This document shows, piece after piece, positions 9,520 to 18,394 of a DNA stretch of 64,000 nt. Both the position numbers and the translations under genes were made by a program. The DNA is from an uncultured Eubacteriales bacterium. GTDB lineage: Bacteria; Bacillota; Clostridia; Oscillospirales; Acutalibacteraceae. How positions within the stretch are numbered: position 1 is the stretch's first letter; the number at the start of each line of letters is the position of its first letter. The stretch spans positions 157,868-221,867 of the forward strand of contig CAOSWK010000002.1 in the NCBI GenBank assembly GCA_948527295.1, read 5' to 3'. The notes under the pieces were generated by a model. That model saw only the letters and a program-made list of their open reading frames with translations, was not told the DNA's origin and searched no databases.

Positions 9520-10380
9520 ATGTCTCAGATCGAAATAAAAGACTTGACATATGTCTACTCTGCCGGCGCCAGCACGCCTAAGCGGGCCTTGAACTGCATC
9601 AATCTAAGCATAGAAAAAGGCGAGTTCATTGGCTTGATCGGGCCCACTGGGTCGGGGAAGTCCACATTTGCTAAGCAGCTCAACGCACTTTTAAAGCCTA
9701 CTTCTGGAGCTGTGCTTTTGGACGGAGTCGATATTTGGCAAAATTCCCAGGTTAAACCAGAGCTTGCAAGAGAGGTGCGATTCAAAGTCGGGCTGGTGTT
9801 TCAGTACCCGGAATATCAGCTGTTTGAGGACACCGTCTATAACGACATCGCCTTCGGCCCCAAAAACATGGGCTTGTGCGACGCTGACGTCAAAGAAAAA
9901 GTCTTGGCAGCTTGCAAATTCGTGAATTTGGATTTAAACTTGTTGCAGAAGTCGCCGTTTGACTTGTCTGGCGGCGAAAAGCGAAAGGTCGCCATTGCTG
10001 GGGTGTTGTCGATGGATCCGGAAGTCTTGGTTTTGGACGAACCCACCGTGGGGCTTGACCCCTGCGCGCGCGAGTCGCTGTTGGAACAGCTTTACCGGTA
10101 TCACAAGGAAAAAGATAAAACTATCATACTGATTTCCCACCGCATGGAGGATATCGCTAAATATTCCGATAGAGTCATCGTTTTGAGCGATGGGAACTTG
10201 GTTATGTTCGACTCTGCTGGGAATGTCTTTGGTTGTGATAAAGTATTAAATGAGGCTGGGCTCAAAGTCCCACAGATATGCTCTATCATGGCTAAGCTTA
10301 AGGCGGGCGCCATTCCTAACTTGAACGACAAGGTTTTGACTGTGGATGGCGCCGTCACTGAATTGCTAAAATTTGTATAA
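9520..10380 (+). CDS. ecfA2: ECF transporter ATPase EcfA2
   Basis: Second ATPase of the ECF core, pairing with EcfA1. 286 residues with Walker A GPTGSGKST, Q-loop VFQYPEYQLFEDTVYNDIAFGP, signature LSGGEKRKVAIAG and Walker B VLVLDEPTVGLDP. The ribosome site is GTTTTAGGAGGATTT. Only 15 bases separate it from ecfT. Confidence 0.94.
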   Translation: MSQIEIKDLTYVYSAGASTPKRALNCINLSIEKGEFIGLIGPTGSGKSTFAKQLNALLKPTSGAVLLDGVDIWQNSQVKPELAREVRFKVGLVFQYPEYQLFEDTVYNDIAFGPKNMGLCDADVKEKVLAACKFVNLDLNLLQKSPFDLSGGEKRKVAIAGVLSMDPEVLVLDEPTVGLDPCARESLLEQLYRYHKEKDKTIILISHRMEDIAKYSDRVIVLSDGNLVMFDSAGNVFGCDKVLNEAGLKVPQICSIMAKLKAGAIPNLNDKVLTVDGAVTELLKFV

Positions 10381-10395
10381 AATGGGTGAGGAATT

Positions 10396-11211
10396 TTGTT
10401 AAGTAACATTGCGCTAGGCCGCTTTTTCCCTGGAAATTCGTTGGTGCATAGGCTAGACCCGCGCGTCAAAATCGTGATCGTGGTCGTTCTACTGGTAACC
10501 GTTTTTTGGGCAGGCAATTACCTCGCGCTTCTTACCAACCTCGCGGCCATCTTCGTCTTTATGGCCTTTGCAAAAGTCTCGTTCAAAAATTACTTCAAAA
10601 ACATGAAGGTCATCCTCTTCATCGTCGTGTTCACAAGCGTTTTAAACATATTTTACGCCAAAGGACCGCTGCTCTTTAAGATCGGGCCCGTCGCGATCAC
10701 AAAAGGCGGGTTTGATAACAGCGTTTTTGTGGCTTGCCGGTTGGTGATACTGATTTTGATAAGCTCGCTGCTCACCTTCACCACCTCCCCCACCGACTTA
10801 ACGGACGCGTTGGAGCGGATTTTGAAGCCATTGTCCATGTTCAAAATAAAAACGCACGAGTTGGCTATGATGATGGCCATTGCGCTGCGGTTTATCCCCA
10901 CTCTTTTGGAGGAAACGGACAAAATCATCGATGCGCAAAAGGCTCGTGGTGCAGACATGGAGTCCGGCAACGCTTTAAAGCGGATAAAGGCTCTGGTGCC
11001 TATATTGGTGCCGCTTTTGGTCGCCTCGTTTCGGCGGGCTTTTGACTTGGCTTTGGCTATGGAATGCAGATGCTACAACGGCGGAGACGGCCGCACTAAA
11101 ATGAAGGTTTTGCATATCTGCTCAAACGACGTTTTGGCTATATTTGCGGTTGTGGCGGTATTTTTGCTCGTTCTGTGGAGCAACTTTTGGGCTTTGGCGG
11201 TGCATTTATGA
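10396..11211 (+). CDS. ecfT: ECF transporter transmembrane subunit EcfT
   Basis: Membrane scaffold that couples the two EcfA ATPases to substrate-binding S components. 271 residues with about five to six hydrophobic segments; the two coupling-helix A-R-G type motifs are recognisable in DAQKARGADMES and SFRRAFDLALAMECRCYNGG. TTG start. Its stop overlaps the truA start (ATGA), the usual ecfA1A2T-truA operon end in Firmicutes. Confidence 0.93.
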   Translation: MLSNIALGRFFPGNSLVHRLDPRVKIVIVVVLLVTVFWAGNYLALLTNLAAIFVFMAFAKVSFKNYFKNMKVILFIVVFTSVLNIFYAKGPLLFKIGPVAITKGGFDNSVFVACRLVILILISSLLTFTTSPTDLTDALERILKPLSMFKIKTHELAMMMAIALRFIPTLLEETDKIIDAQKARGADMESGNALKRIKALVPILVPLLVASFRRAFDLALAMECRCYNGGDGRTKMKVLHICSNDVLAIFAVVAVFLLVLWSNFWALAVHL

Positions 11212-11993
11212 GGAATTTGCTACTCTCGATTTGCTACGATGGCTCTAGGTACCACGGCTGGCAGATTCAAAGGAACGCTGTCTCGGTGCAGGAGGTTTTT
11301 CAGGACGCTCTTTTTAAAATTCTAACTGAAAATTGCGACATAAAGGGCTGCAGCAGGACGGATTCCGGCGTGCATGCGAACATGTATTGCGTCAGCGTTA
11401 AGGTTAACTCGGATATCCCCTGCGAGCGCCTACAGATGGCCATGAATAAATTTTTGCCAGCGGACATCGCCGTCAATTCGGCTATGGAGGTTCCTTTAAA
11501 CTTCCACGCCCGCTATTCTTGCGTTGGAAAGGAATATATTTATAAAATCTGGAATCGCCGGGTTCGGAACCCTTTTTTGGTGAACAGAGCTTTTCACTAC
11601 TGGTACCCTTTGGACTTAGAAAAGTTGCGGTCGGCTGGGCAGAATTTTATCGGCACGCACGATTTTACATCTTTTTGCACTTTTGACAGCAGAAATCCCG
11701 AAAACATGGTCCGCACGGTAAATAGCTTTAGCATAGATAGGAGCATCGACGGGCTGGTTACCGTAAAAGTCGCGGCCGATGGCTTTTTGTATAACATGGT
11801 GAGGATTATGGTCGGCACTCTGCTGCACGTTTCTATGGGCAAGATCGCTCCAGGCCAAATACGCGATATCATTGAGGCCAAAAACCGCGCCCTTGCTGGG
11901 CCGACGGCGGTTGCCCACGGGCTATACTTGAATAAGGTTTTTTACGATGATAATATAAATCTGGGCCTTAAGCTTTATGAAGAGAAACGCTAG
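11208..11993 (+). CDS. truA: tRNA pseudouridine(38-40) synthase TruA
   Basis: Makes pseudouridine at positions 38-40 of the tRNA anticodon stem. 261 residues from the ATG that overlaps the ecfT stop; this start gives the canonical opening MRNLLLSICYDGSRYHGWQIQ, whereas an upstream in-frame start would add eleven unrelated residues. The catalytic Asp sits in GCSRTDSGVHA. The C-terminal FLYNMVRIMVGTLLHV motif is intact. Confidence 0.95.
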   Translation: MRNLLLSICYDGSRYHGWQIQRNAVSVQEVFQDALFKILTENCDIKGCSRTDSGVHANMYCVSVKVNSDIPCERLQMAMNKFLPADIAVNSAMEVPLNFHARYSCVGKEYIYKIWNRRVRNPFLVNRAFHYWYPLDLEKLRSAGQNFIGTHDFTSFCTFDSRNPENMVRTVNSFSIDRSIDGLVTVKVAADGFLYNMVRIMVGTLLHVSMGKIAPGQIRDIIEAKNRALAGPTAVAHGLYLNKVFYDDNINLGLKLYEEKR

Positions 11994-12032
11994 CGTCAAA
12001 ATTGGCCTAGCTTGTTTGGGGGGACTTACACT

Positions 12033-13295
12033 ATGCGCAAATCTTCTGGTGATACGGCAAATAAGAATCGCTTTAAAAATCTTTGCAAATGGCTGACCTT
12101 TTATTTGGGACAAGCTAAAAATTTTTGCTTAAAATTTGTAAAATACATTAAAAATTTTGTTGACAAAATCCCTAAAAAACTGGTCAGAGTTTTTATTATT
12201 TTGCTTTTGAGCTTTTTTTCTGTTATCATTTTCGTTAATCGGGAGAAATTTTCGCCGGATTACATCGGCACTTTCTTTGCGGATTCCTTTGCTGAGGCCT
12301 CATTTGGTCCGGGATTCCCTCACAAAATAAACGGTAGTAAGGTTAGTTGCGAGAATTTTAAGGTTATCGATAAGGACGTTGTTTTGCTAAGTGACCTGTC
12401 TTTGACAACTTTGAACTCTTCTGCTAGCGAGATGCTCCAAAAACAGCATAGCTACCAAAATCCGATGCTAAAAACCTGCGGCACCCGTGCGATTATCTAT
12501 GACCTGGGCGGCAAAAACCTAGAAGTGACGAGCAAATCCAAGATTTTGCATACTGCGAGTACCGATTATAACATAATTTCTGCGGCTATTTCGAATTACG
12601 GCACGTTTGCTGTTGTTACCGAGGCAAAGGGCTTTTTGGCGCAGCTGACGGTCTTTTCTAAGGACAGCAGGAGCGTTTACTACAGGTATAATTTTGCAAA
12701 TCACTATATTACGGACGTTGCAATTAGCGAAGATGGTCGCTCTGCTGCTGTTTGTGGCGCCACGGCTAGGGATGGTTCGGTTGTCTCGAGCGTGTATGTT
12801 TTTGACTATAACCGCGAAGAGCCCTGGGTAAAGTTCGACTATAGTGATAACATGTTTATTCGGCTGGAGTATCTCTCAAACGGCAATGTTGTGGCTGTTG
12901 GCGACAAATTGGTGAGCGTTATTAACCCATACCGCGGGACTCATGAGGACTACTCCTACGACAACAAAAATATTGTTGGGTTTGATGTTAACAAAAAAGA
13001 TGGCGTATTGCTGGCTTTGTCCCTCTCCGAAGACGGCACCAACACCGATATGGTGCTTATTGGGCAAAATGGTAAGCTAGAAAAATCTTTTCACACCGAG
13101 CACAGCGTTAAAGCGGTGAGTTTTAGTCACCATAAATCGGCGGCTTTATCCTATGGCAAAGTTTATGTTTATAATTTTTCGGGCCATTTGCTAAATTCTT
13201 TTGACGTTGGGGTTGACACCAAGAATATTAGGCTGTTCTCTGGCAAAGAGCTATATACTCTGGGTTTGACCGAAGTCAACAAAATAAGATTTTAA
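12033..13295 (+). CDS. DUF5711 family membrane-anchored beta-propeller protein
   Basis: Family of unknown function common in Clostridia. From the ATG after a GGGGGGA ribosome site the protein has 420 residues: a basic N-terminus, one transmembrane helix near residues 52-72 (RVFIILLLSFFSVIIFV), then an extracellular region with repeated WD-like strands (for example TDVAISEDGRSAAVCGA, LEYLSNGNVVAVGD, GFDVNKKDGVLLALSLS) that fits a six- to eight-bladed propeller. Function is unknown; an envelope role is inferred from topology and from the neighbouring cvpA gene. Confidence 0.8.
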   Translation: MRKSSGDTANKNRFKNLCKWLTFYLGQAKNFCLKFVKYIKNFVDKIPKKLVRVFIILLLSFFSVIIFVNREKFSPDYIGTFFADSFAEASFGPGFPHKINGSKVSCENFKVIDKDVVLLSDLSLTTLNSSASEMLQKQHSYQNPMLKTCGTRAIIYDLGGKNLEVTSKSKILHTASTDYNIISAAISNYGTFAVVTEAKGFLAQLTVFSKDSRSVYYRYNFANHYITDVAISEDGRSAAVCGATARDGSVVSSVYVFDYNREEPWVKFDYSDNMFIRLEYLSNGNVVAVGDKLVSVINPYRGTHEDYSYDNKNIVGFDVNKKDGVLLALSLSEDGTNTDMVLIGQNGKLEKSFHTEHSVKAVSFSHHKSAALSYGKVYVYNFSGHLLNSFDVGVDTKNIRLFSGKELYTLGLTEVNKIRF

Positions 13296-13315
13296 CATAA
13301 TTGAATTTAATTTTA

Positions 13316-13329
13316 TGTCGATTTCGACA
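13316..13329. promoter_or_regulatory. Possible Spo0A box pair
   Basis: TGTCGATTTCGACA is a 14-base palindrome. Its minus-strand reading TGTCGAA matches the 0A-box consensus exactly and the plus-strand half differs at one base. It lies about 95 bases before the cvpA-like gene in a sporulating lineage. Binding is inferred only. Confidence 0.3.
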
Positions 13330-13422
13330 AATTTGTGTAAATATATTGAATTTTTTTAACGTTTATGATAATATGTTATTGCGTTAGTAGTATTAATTAA
13401 ATCTTGAGGAGAAATAAATAAA

Positions 13423-14139
13423 ATGAGTGCGTTTTTTGATTTAGTAGTCGTCGTTGTAGCCGCAATCTTTTTGTGGACAGGTTTTAAAAAAGGATTCTTT
13501 AAATCTATTGTCGATTTAGCCATCATGATTTTTAGCGTGCTTGTTCCCTATTTGTTTGCGCCCTCTTTGTCAGAATATTATTATCAAAACTTCGTGCATA
13601 GCGGGCTTGTTGGCAAGATTAACGATATTCTGGCTCAAAACGGAGGTTTAATTGACTCTGCTAAAAATATCGCGGGCCTGGTTTCTGGCATCCCAAACAT
13701 ATTTTATAAATCGACTTTTGGCGGAATCACTATAAACGACATTTTAAAGGCTTTGCACTCTTCGGGCAACAAAAGCGCTATTGTAGAAAGCCTGTTAAAA
13801 CCATCTATTCTTCATGCCATCACCGTAGTTATGTTCGCGGTTTTATCGATTATCACTTTTACTGTTTTGAGGATTTTGTTTAAGTATGCGTTTAAGTTGC
13901 CACGGATCCCTATTTTTGGACTTATCGATTCTATTTTGGGGCTATGCATGGGCGTATTAAAGTTTGTTGTTTTTATGTTTATTTTTGTTGTTGCTTTTAA
14001 GTCCGTTTTACTGATTGTTCCTAAAGCTGACCTTGTTAACGACGTCAACTTTGCAATTGATGAGTCAAAAGTGTTTAAGCCAATATACAATGTAAATGTG
14101 GATGTGCTAAATGATTATTTAAAGTCGCATCAAATTTGA
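13423..14139 (+). CDS. CvpA family membrane protein
   Basis: 238 residues with four to five hydrophobic helices; the opening FFDLVVVVVAAIFLWTGFKKGFF is the hallmark of the colicin V production (CvpA) family, and LPRIPIFGLIDSILGLCMGV is the second conserved block. The family affects envelope stability and colicin V export in other bacteria. Strong ribosome site TTGAGGAGAAA. The C-terminus ends in a soluble tail (NVDVLNDYLKSHQI). Confidence 0.85.
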   Translation: MSAFFDLVVVVVAAIFLWTGFKKGFFKSIVDLAIMIFSVLVPYLFAPSLSEYYYQNFVHSGLVGKINDILAQNGGLIDSAKNIAGLVSGIPNIFYKSTFGGITINDILKALHSSGNKSAIVESLLKPSILHAITVVMFAVLSIITFTVLRILFKYAFKLPRIPIFGLIDSILGLCMGVLKFVVFMFIFVVAFKSVLLIVPKADLVNDVNFAIDESKVFKPIYNVNVDVLNDYLKSHQI

Positions 14140-14178
14140 AATGCATAAAGTACGCAGAAAGTGAGGGATTTTAATTTT

Positions 14179-14763
14179 ATGGACATTTTAAAAAAAGAAA
14201 ATCTAAATATTCCAAACATTCTGTCTCTTGCTAGAATAATCATAATTGTGCCTTTTGTATTATACTTTTTAAATGACGACTATTTGGCCTCTGCCCTTGT
14301 GCTGATTGTCTCTGGATTTAGCGATATGTTCGACGGGATGATTGCTAGAAGTCTTGGTCAGATAACTCCGCTTGGCAAAGTGCTTGACCCACTTGCAGAT
14401 AAACTCACACTGACGGCTGTTATTATCTGTATGGGGATAAAATTTCCAGAAATCGTGCCGTTTGTTGTAATCTTGATTTTAAAAGATTTGTCTATGTTGA
14501 TTGCCGGAAGTTTCTTAATAAAAAAAGGAATCGAACCGCCCGCTGCCCGCTGGTATGGCAAAGTCGCTACTGTTTTCTTTTATGTATCTGTTATAATTAT
14601 TGTTGCTTTGAAAGCCATTTGGGGCGTTAATCGGCCAATTGTTTCTATTTCTTTGTTGTCTGTAACTTCGGCTTTTATGCTGTTTGCTTTGTTTAAATAT
14701 TTTATAATATTCTTAAAGTTAATAAACGATATCTCTGGTTCTAATCAAAAAGAAAAAGATTAA
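14179..14763 (+). CDS. pgsA: CDP-alcohol phosphatidyltransferase, likely PgsA
   Basis: Makes phosphatidylglycerol-phosphate from CDP-diacylglycerol and glycerol-3-phosphate, in the membrane. 194 residues from the ATG with GTGAGGGA upstream. The opening NIPNILSLARIIIIVPFV and the catalytic signature DMFDGMIARSLGQITPLGKVLDPLADK (pattern D-x2-D-G-x2-A-R-x8-G-x3-D-x3-D) are complete. An upstream in-frame GTG at 14161 would overlap the ribosome site and is not chosen. Confidence 0.9.
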   Translation: MDILKKENLNIPNILSLARIIIIVPFVLYFLNDDYLASALVLIVSGFSDMFDGMIARSLGQITPLGKVLDPLADKLTLTAVIICMGIKFPEIVPFVVILILKDLSMLIAGSFLIKKGIEPPAARWYGKVATVFFYVSVIIIVALKAIWGVNRPIVSISLLSVTSAFMLFALFKYFIIFLKLINDISGSNQKEKD

Positions 14764-14817
14764 ACGTTACTGGTGTTAATGGACACCGCAAAAATTAATT
14801 AGTGAGGAGAAAGAGTT

Positions 14818-17109
14818 ATGTTGTGTTCTCGGTGCAAAAAAAGGCCTGCTATGGTTTTTATATCGGTGGATAAGGAAGACTCCAAGCCGCAGGGGTTTTG
14901 CTTGACTTGCGCTAAGGAGCTCGGGCTTAAGCCTCTTGACGATATCATGAACAAGATTGGCTTTTCGGCCGAAGAAATGGAATCTATGGCCGAACAAATG
15001 AACGAGTTTATGAATCTTAGCGAAGACGAGCTCGCAAGCTACGAGGATTTTGTTGAGGAAAGTGCCGCTGCTCTCCCCTTTATAAAAAACGTTTTTTCTA
15101 GTAGCAGCAGCCCCAATAATAGCCGAGAGGGCAGCGCAAGTGGCACCACTTCTGGTCGCGACTCTAGCAAAAAGAAAAAAGCTAATAATAAAAAGAAGTA
15201 TCTTGAGCTTTACTGCTCGAATCTTACCGAGAAAGCCCGAAAAAATAAGCTCGACAAGATAATCGGCAGAGATAAGGAAATCGCAAGGACTATCCAGATT
15301 TTGAGCCGCCGCACAAAGAATAATCCGTGCTTAATTGGCGAGCCCGGCGTTGGCAAGACCGCCATTGCCGAGAGTTTGGCTATTTTGATCTCCAAGGGCA
15401 AAGTTCCAACGCGGCTTAAGAAGAAAGAGATTTACCTTATAGACCTGACCGCCTTGGTTGCCGGAACGCAGTTTAGGGGCCAATTTGAGAACCGGATAAA
15501 GGGGCTCATTGACGAGGTTAAGGAAGCCGGGAATATTATCTTGTTCATCGATGAGGTGCACAATCTAGTGGGCGCGGGCGAGACCGAGAGTAACTCCATG
15601 AACGCTGGGAATATCCTAAAACCGGCATTGTCTCGCGGAGAAATCCAGGTTATTGGCGCCACCACTTTCTCAGAATACCGAAAGTACATTGAAAAAGACG
15701 CCGCGTTGGAGCGCCGCTTTCAGCCTATTTCTATTGTTGAGCCTTCTATTGACAGCACGGTTGACGTTTTGAAGGGAATTAAGGCTTATTACGAAAAATA
15801 CCACCGGATCAACATTTCGGACGATCTGATACGAAAAATCGTTGTTTTGTCGGAGCGCTATATAATGGACCGCTTCTTGCCAGACAAGGCCATCGACTTG
15901 ATGGACGAATCGGCCGCGTTTGCTTCGCTCAAGAATCTGGCTATGGAAAAGTATGATTCGTTGTCCCGCCAGTTGGACGGTTTCATCGCAACCGAATGCG
16001 AGATTGCCTCGCGCGAGCCAGATAACGTCGATTACGAAAAGTTGGCCAAGGTTCGCTCAGAGATTGCTCGGATAAACCAGGAGCTTGAGAAAATCGCAGA
16101 GAAGGCTTTTAGCGTCTACGTTACCGAAAGCGACGTTGCGCACGTTGTGGAGCTTTGGACGGGGATTCCCTCTTCTAAAATAAAGGAAAACGACCTTAAG
16201 AAGCTCGCCAACATCGAGGACAAATTAAAGAGCAAAGTAATTGGCCAGGATGAGGCTGTGGAGGCCGTTGCTTCGGCAATAAAAAGGAGCCGCGTGCAGA
16301 TTAGCCCTCGAAGACGCCCGGCATCGTTTATTTTTGTTGGCCCCACTGGCGTTGGCAAGACCGAGCTTGTTAAGGTCTTGTCGAAAGAGCTGTTTGACAG
16401 CCCCGAGACGCTCATTCGCCTCGACATGTCTGAATTTATGGAGAAGCACTCAGTTTCTCGGATAATCGGCTCGCCTCCCGGCTACGTTGGCTATAGTGAG
16501 TCCGGCCAGATCACCGAAAAAGTGCGTCGTAGGCCGTACTCTGTTCTACTTTTTGACGAGATCGAAAAAGCGCATCCAGACGTTTTGAATATCTTGCTGC
16601 AAATCTTAGACGAGGGCAAGATTACCGACGCGCAAGGGCGGCAAGTTAACTTTGAAAACACGATTATAGTGATGACTTCTAACGCCGGCAGCGACAAAAA
16701 GAGCAGCGCGGTGGGATTTGCAAAGACTCAGAACGAGCTCAATAAAGAAAAGGCTCATAAGGCTTTGTCGGACTTTTTACGGCCAGAATTTTTGAGCCGC
16801 ATCGACGAAATCATCGTGTTTAGGGATCTTGACAAAAGCGATTTTGAGAAGATTGCAAAACTTATGCTGGACGAATACGTTGGCATTCTTGCCGAGCGGA
16901 ACATCACCTTGAGCTACAATGATTCTGTTTTAAAATGGTTGGCGGATAAGGCCTTTGGCGGCAAGAACGCCGCTAGGGATCTGCGGAATCTGATTCGGAA
17001 GAATGTTGAGGACAAGATCGCCTTAGAGCTAATTGAAAATTATAAAAAGATGGTGACAGAAATCGCATTCTGCGTGAATAAATCGCATCTTGAAGTTGAA
17101 ACGGTTTAG
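14818..17109 (+). CDS. clpE: ClpE/ClpC-type AAA+ unfoldase with N-terminal zinc finger
   Basis: Hsp100 unfoldase that would feed proteins to ClpP. 763 residues: a four-cysteine N-terminus (CSRCKK, GFCLTCAK) like ClpE and McsA instead of the usual Clp_N repeats; first AAA+ domain with GEPGVGKT and LFIDEVHNL; a short middle domain; second AAA+ domain with GPTGVGKT and LLFDEIEKAHPD. The tripeptide VGF near residue 631 stands where ClpP-binding loops lie, supporting ClpP partnership. A strong GAGGAGAAAG ribosome site is present. No CtsR-McsA-McsB cluster is adjacent, and no CtsR box was obvious. Confidence 0.87.
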   Translation: MLCSRCKKRPAMVFISVDKEDSKPQGFCLTCAKELGLKPLDDIMNKIGFSAEEMESMAEQMNEFMNLSEDELASYEDFVEESAAALPFIKNVFSSSSSPNNSREGSASGTTSGRDSSKKKKANNKKKYLELYCSNLTEKARKNKLDKIIGRDKEIARTIQILSRRTKNNPCLIGEPGVGKTAIAESLAILISKGKVPTRLKKKEIYLIDLTALVAGTQFRGQFENRIKGLIDEVKEAGNIILFIDEVHNLVGAGETESNSMNAGNILKPALSRGEIQVIGATTFSEYRKYIEKDAALERRFQPISIVEPSIDSTVDVLKGIKAYYEKYHRINISDDLIRKIVVLSERYIMDRFLPDKAIDLMDESAAFASLKNLAMEKYDSLSRQLDGFIATECEIASREPDNVDYEKLAKVRSEIARINQELEKIAEKAFSVYVTESDVAHVVELWTGIPSSKIKENDLKKLANIEDKLKSKVIGQDEAVEAVASAIKRSRVQISPRRRPASFIFVGPTGVGKTELVKVLSKELFDSPETLIRLDMSEFMEKHSVSRIIGSPPGYVGYSESGQITEKVRRRPYSVLLFDEIEKAHPDVLNILLQILDEGKITDAQGRQVNFENTIIVMTSNAGSDKKSSAVGFAKTQNELNKEKAHKALSDFLRPEFLSRIDEIIVFRDLDKSDFEKIAKLMLDEYVGILAERNITLSYNDSVLKWLADKAFGGKNAARDLRNLIRKNVEDKIALELIENYKKMVTEIAFCVNKSHLEVETV

Positions 17110-17119
17110 GGGTTGTTAA

Positions 17120-17240
17120 AATTAAATTAGTTGTTGGAGTCCAATGGGAGCTGTAGCTCTCCCCCGCTTTACGACCTGCATCTTTTCGTTCAGACCACGA
17201 CTACTGATAATTATATCGCACGATTTCGCATATTTATTTT
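17120..17240. other. Intergenic stretch with GC-rich hairpins, possible small RNA
   Basis: A 220-base gap between clpE and the tRNAs holds TTGG-ACT/AGT-CCAA-type and GAGCTGTAGCTC palindromes joined in a GC-rich hairpin near 17133-17165. On the minus strand a TATAAT-like box (17210-17215) lies upstream of these hairpins. No protein frame is convincing. It may be a small minus-strand RNA or just a decayed terminator for clpE. Confidence 0.3.
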
Positions 17241-17283
17241 GCGAAAAGTGGCCTAACAATGTTGAAGTAAATATAAAAAACTC

Positions 17284-17313
17284 TTGACTTTGTGGCGAGT
17301 TGTGTGATAAAAT
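17284..17313 (+). promoter_or_regulatory. Promoter of the five-tRNA cluster
   Basis: TTGACT and TAAAAT with an 18-base spacer, 16 bases before tRNA-Gly. Confidence 0.75.
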
Positions 17314-17329
17314 ATAACTCGTCAGTAAT

Positions 17330-17403
17330 GCGGATGTAGTTCAATGGTAGAACTCCAGCCTTCCAAGCTGGTCGCGTGGGTTCGATTCCCATCATCCGCT
17401 CCA
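17330..17403 (+). tRNA. tRNA-Gly (TCC)
   Basis: Complete cloverleaf: acceptor GCGGATG pairs with CATCCGC, anticodon TCC in CTTCCAA, T-loop TTCGATT, encoded CCA. Confidence 0.97.
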
Positions 17404-17411
17404 TGGTTTTT

Positions 17412-17488
17412 GCGCCAATAGCTCAGCTGGATAGAGCAACTGCCTTCTAAGCAGTAGGTCAGGGGTTCGAGTCCCTTTTGGCGCGCCA
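17412..17488 (+). tRNA. tRNA-Arg (TCT)
   Basis: Acceptor GCGCCAA/TTGGCGC, anticodon TCT in CTTCTAA, T-loop TTCGAGT, encoded CCA. Confidence 0.97.
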
Positions 17489-17491
17489 TAT

Positions 17492-17569
17492 GGTGGGTAT
17501 AGCTTAGTTGGTTAAAGCGCCAGTTTGTGGCACTGGAGACCGTCGGTTCGACTCCGACTATCCACCCCA
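17492..17569 (+). tRNA. tRNA-His (GTG)
   Basis: Acceptor GTGGGTA/TATCCAC with the extra G at position -1 facing discriminator C73, as in histidine tRNAs; anticodon GTG; encoded CCA. Confidence 0.97.
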
Positions 17570-17590
17570 CGGTAAAATTCGCTTTTATAT

Positions 17591-17665
17591 TGGGGTGTAG
17601 CCAAGCGGTAAGGCAACGGACTTTGACTCCGTCATTCGCTGGTTCGAATCCAGCCATCCCAGCCA
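17591..17665 (+). tRNA. tRNA-Gln (TTG)
   Basis: Acceptor TGGGGTG/CATCCCA, anticodon TTG in CTTTGAC, encoded CCA. Confidence 0.96.
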
Positions 17666-17683
17666 TTTTCTCCTATTAATTAT

Positions 17684-17759
17684 GAGCCATTAGCTCAGTT
17701 GGCAGAGCACTTGACTTTTAATCAAGGTGTCCGGAGTTCGAATCTCCGATGGCTCACCA
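17684..17759 (+). tRNA. tRNA-Lys (TTT)
   Basis: Acceptor GAGCCAT/ATGGCTC, anticodon TTT in CTTTTAA, encoded CCA. It is the last gene before the prophage relic and so the likely integration site. Confidence 0.97.
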
Positions 17760-17866
17760 CTCAAAATACCGCATTGGTAGGGGTTCTTTTAATTTTAAAT
17801 TCTGTCCCATTAAATTTAATTAAGCAAATGTCTAAAAAATGTTTAGAGTTTTAAAAAAACTAATTT

Positions 17867-18010
17867 TTATAAAGAAAAAGTATGCTGTATATCATTGGCC
17901 ATATTATTTTTTCTTGAAGCACTAATATGAGTATACACATTAGCTGTGGTTTCTATGTCTGCATGCCCGAGCCAGGTTTGAATATCCTTCAACTCCCAGC
18001 CTTTGTTTTA
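17867..18010 (-). pseudogene. Tyrosine recombinase (phage integrase), C-terminal remnant
   Basis: On the minus strand about 46 codons read KGWELKDIQTWLGHADIETT then ANVYTHIS, the end of a tyrosine integrase, with the conserved LGH histidine and the catalytic tyrosine (NVYTHIS). The frame is closed by a stop just upstream, so everything before this block is lost. The fragment points back toward tRNA-Lys, about 110 bases away, the usual arrangement for integration at a tRNA gene. It is the left-end relic of the prophage that follows. Confidence 0.85.
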
Positions 18011-18046
18011 CAAAATATTGGGCGTGTTATCAAGGAAGTTTAACTA

Positions 18047-18345
18047 ATGAAAACTGTTACAATATGTGGAAGTATAAAGTTTATGCATGAAATGCAGAGT
18101 ATAGCATTTTTGCTAGAAACAAGAGAAAATATGAATGTTTTACAATGTGTGTATAATGTAGACAATCTAGATATTACGCCAGCGAATCAGTCTGCTCTTG
18201 AAAATGCACATTATAGAAAGATTGAGCTTTCAGATGCAATTTATGTCGTTGATATTCACGGCTATAGACGTCAAAAGAAATTGAGTTTGCAAAAAACATC
18301 GGGAAAGAAGTTATTATGCATTCAACTTTCAAAAATTTAACTTAT
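18047..18345 (+). pseudogene. Frameshifted nucleoside-deoxyribosyltransferase-like protein
   Basis: The first 74 residues (MKTVTICGSIKFMHEMQSI, then LQCVYNVDNLDIT and ALENAHYRKIELSDAIYVVDI) belong to a small Rossmann-type family near nucleoside 2-deoxyribosyltransferases, often phage-borne. The frame then breaks near 18262-18277: the written frame runs into nonsense, while the next frame gives EIEFAKNIGKEVIMHSTFKN, the family's normal end. A few bases are missing at the join. The gene is probably inactive. No good ribosome site precedes it. Confidence 0.75.
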
Positions 18346-18394
18346 AAATTCTGTTCTTCTAAATACAATCTTTTAACCAAAGCATTAATCTTAA

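Noticed and set aside
17322..17666. 114-codon open frame on the minus strand across the tRNA genes
   Set aside because: It is the familiar artificial frame antisense to tRNAs (MAGFEPAN-like text); the tRNAs explain the sequence.
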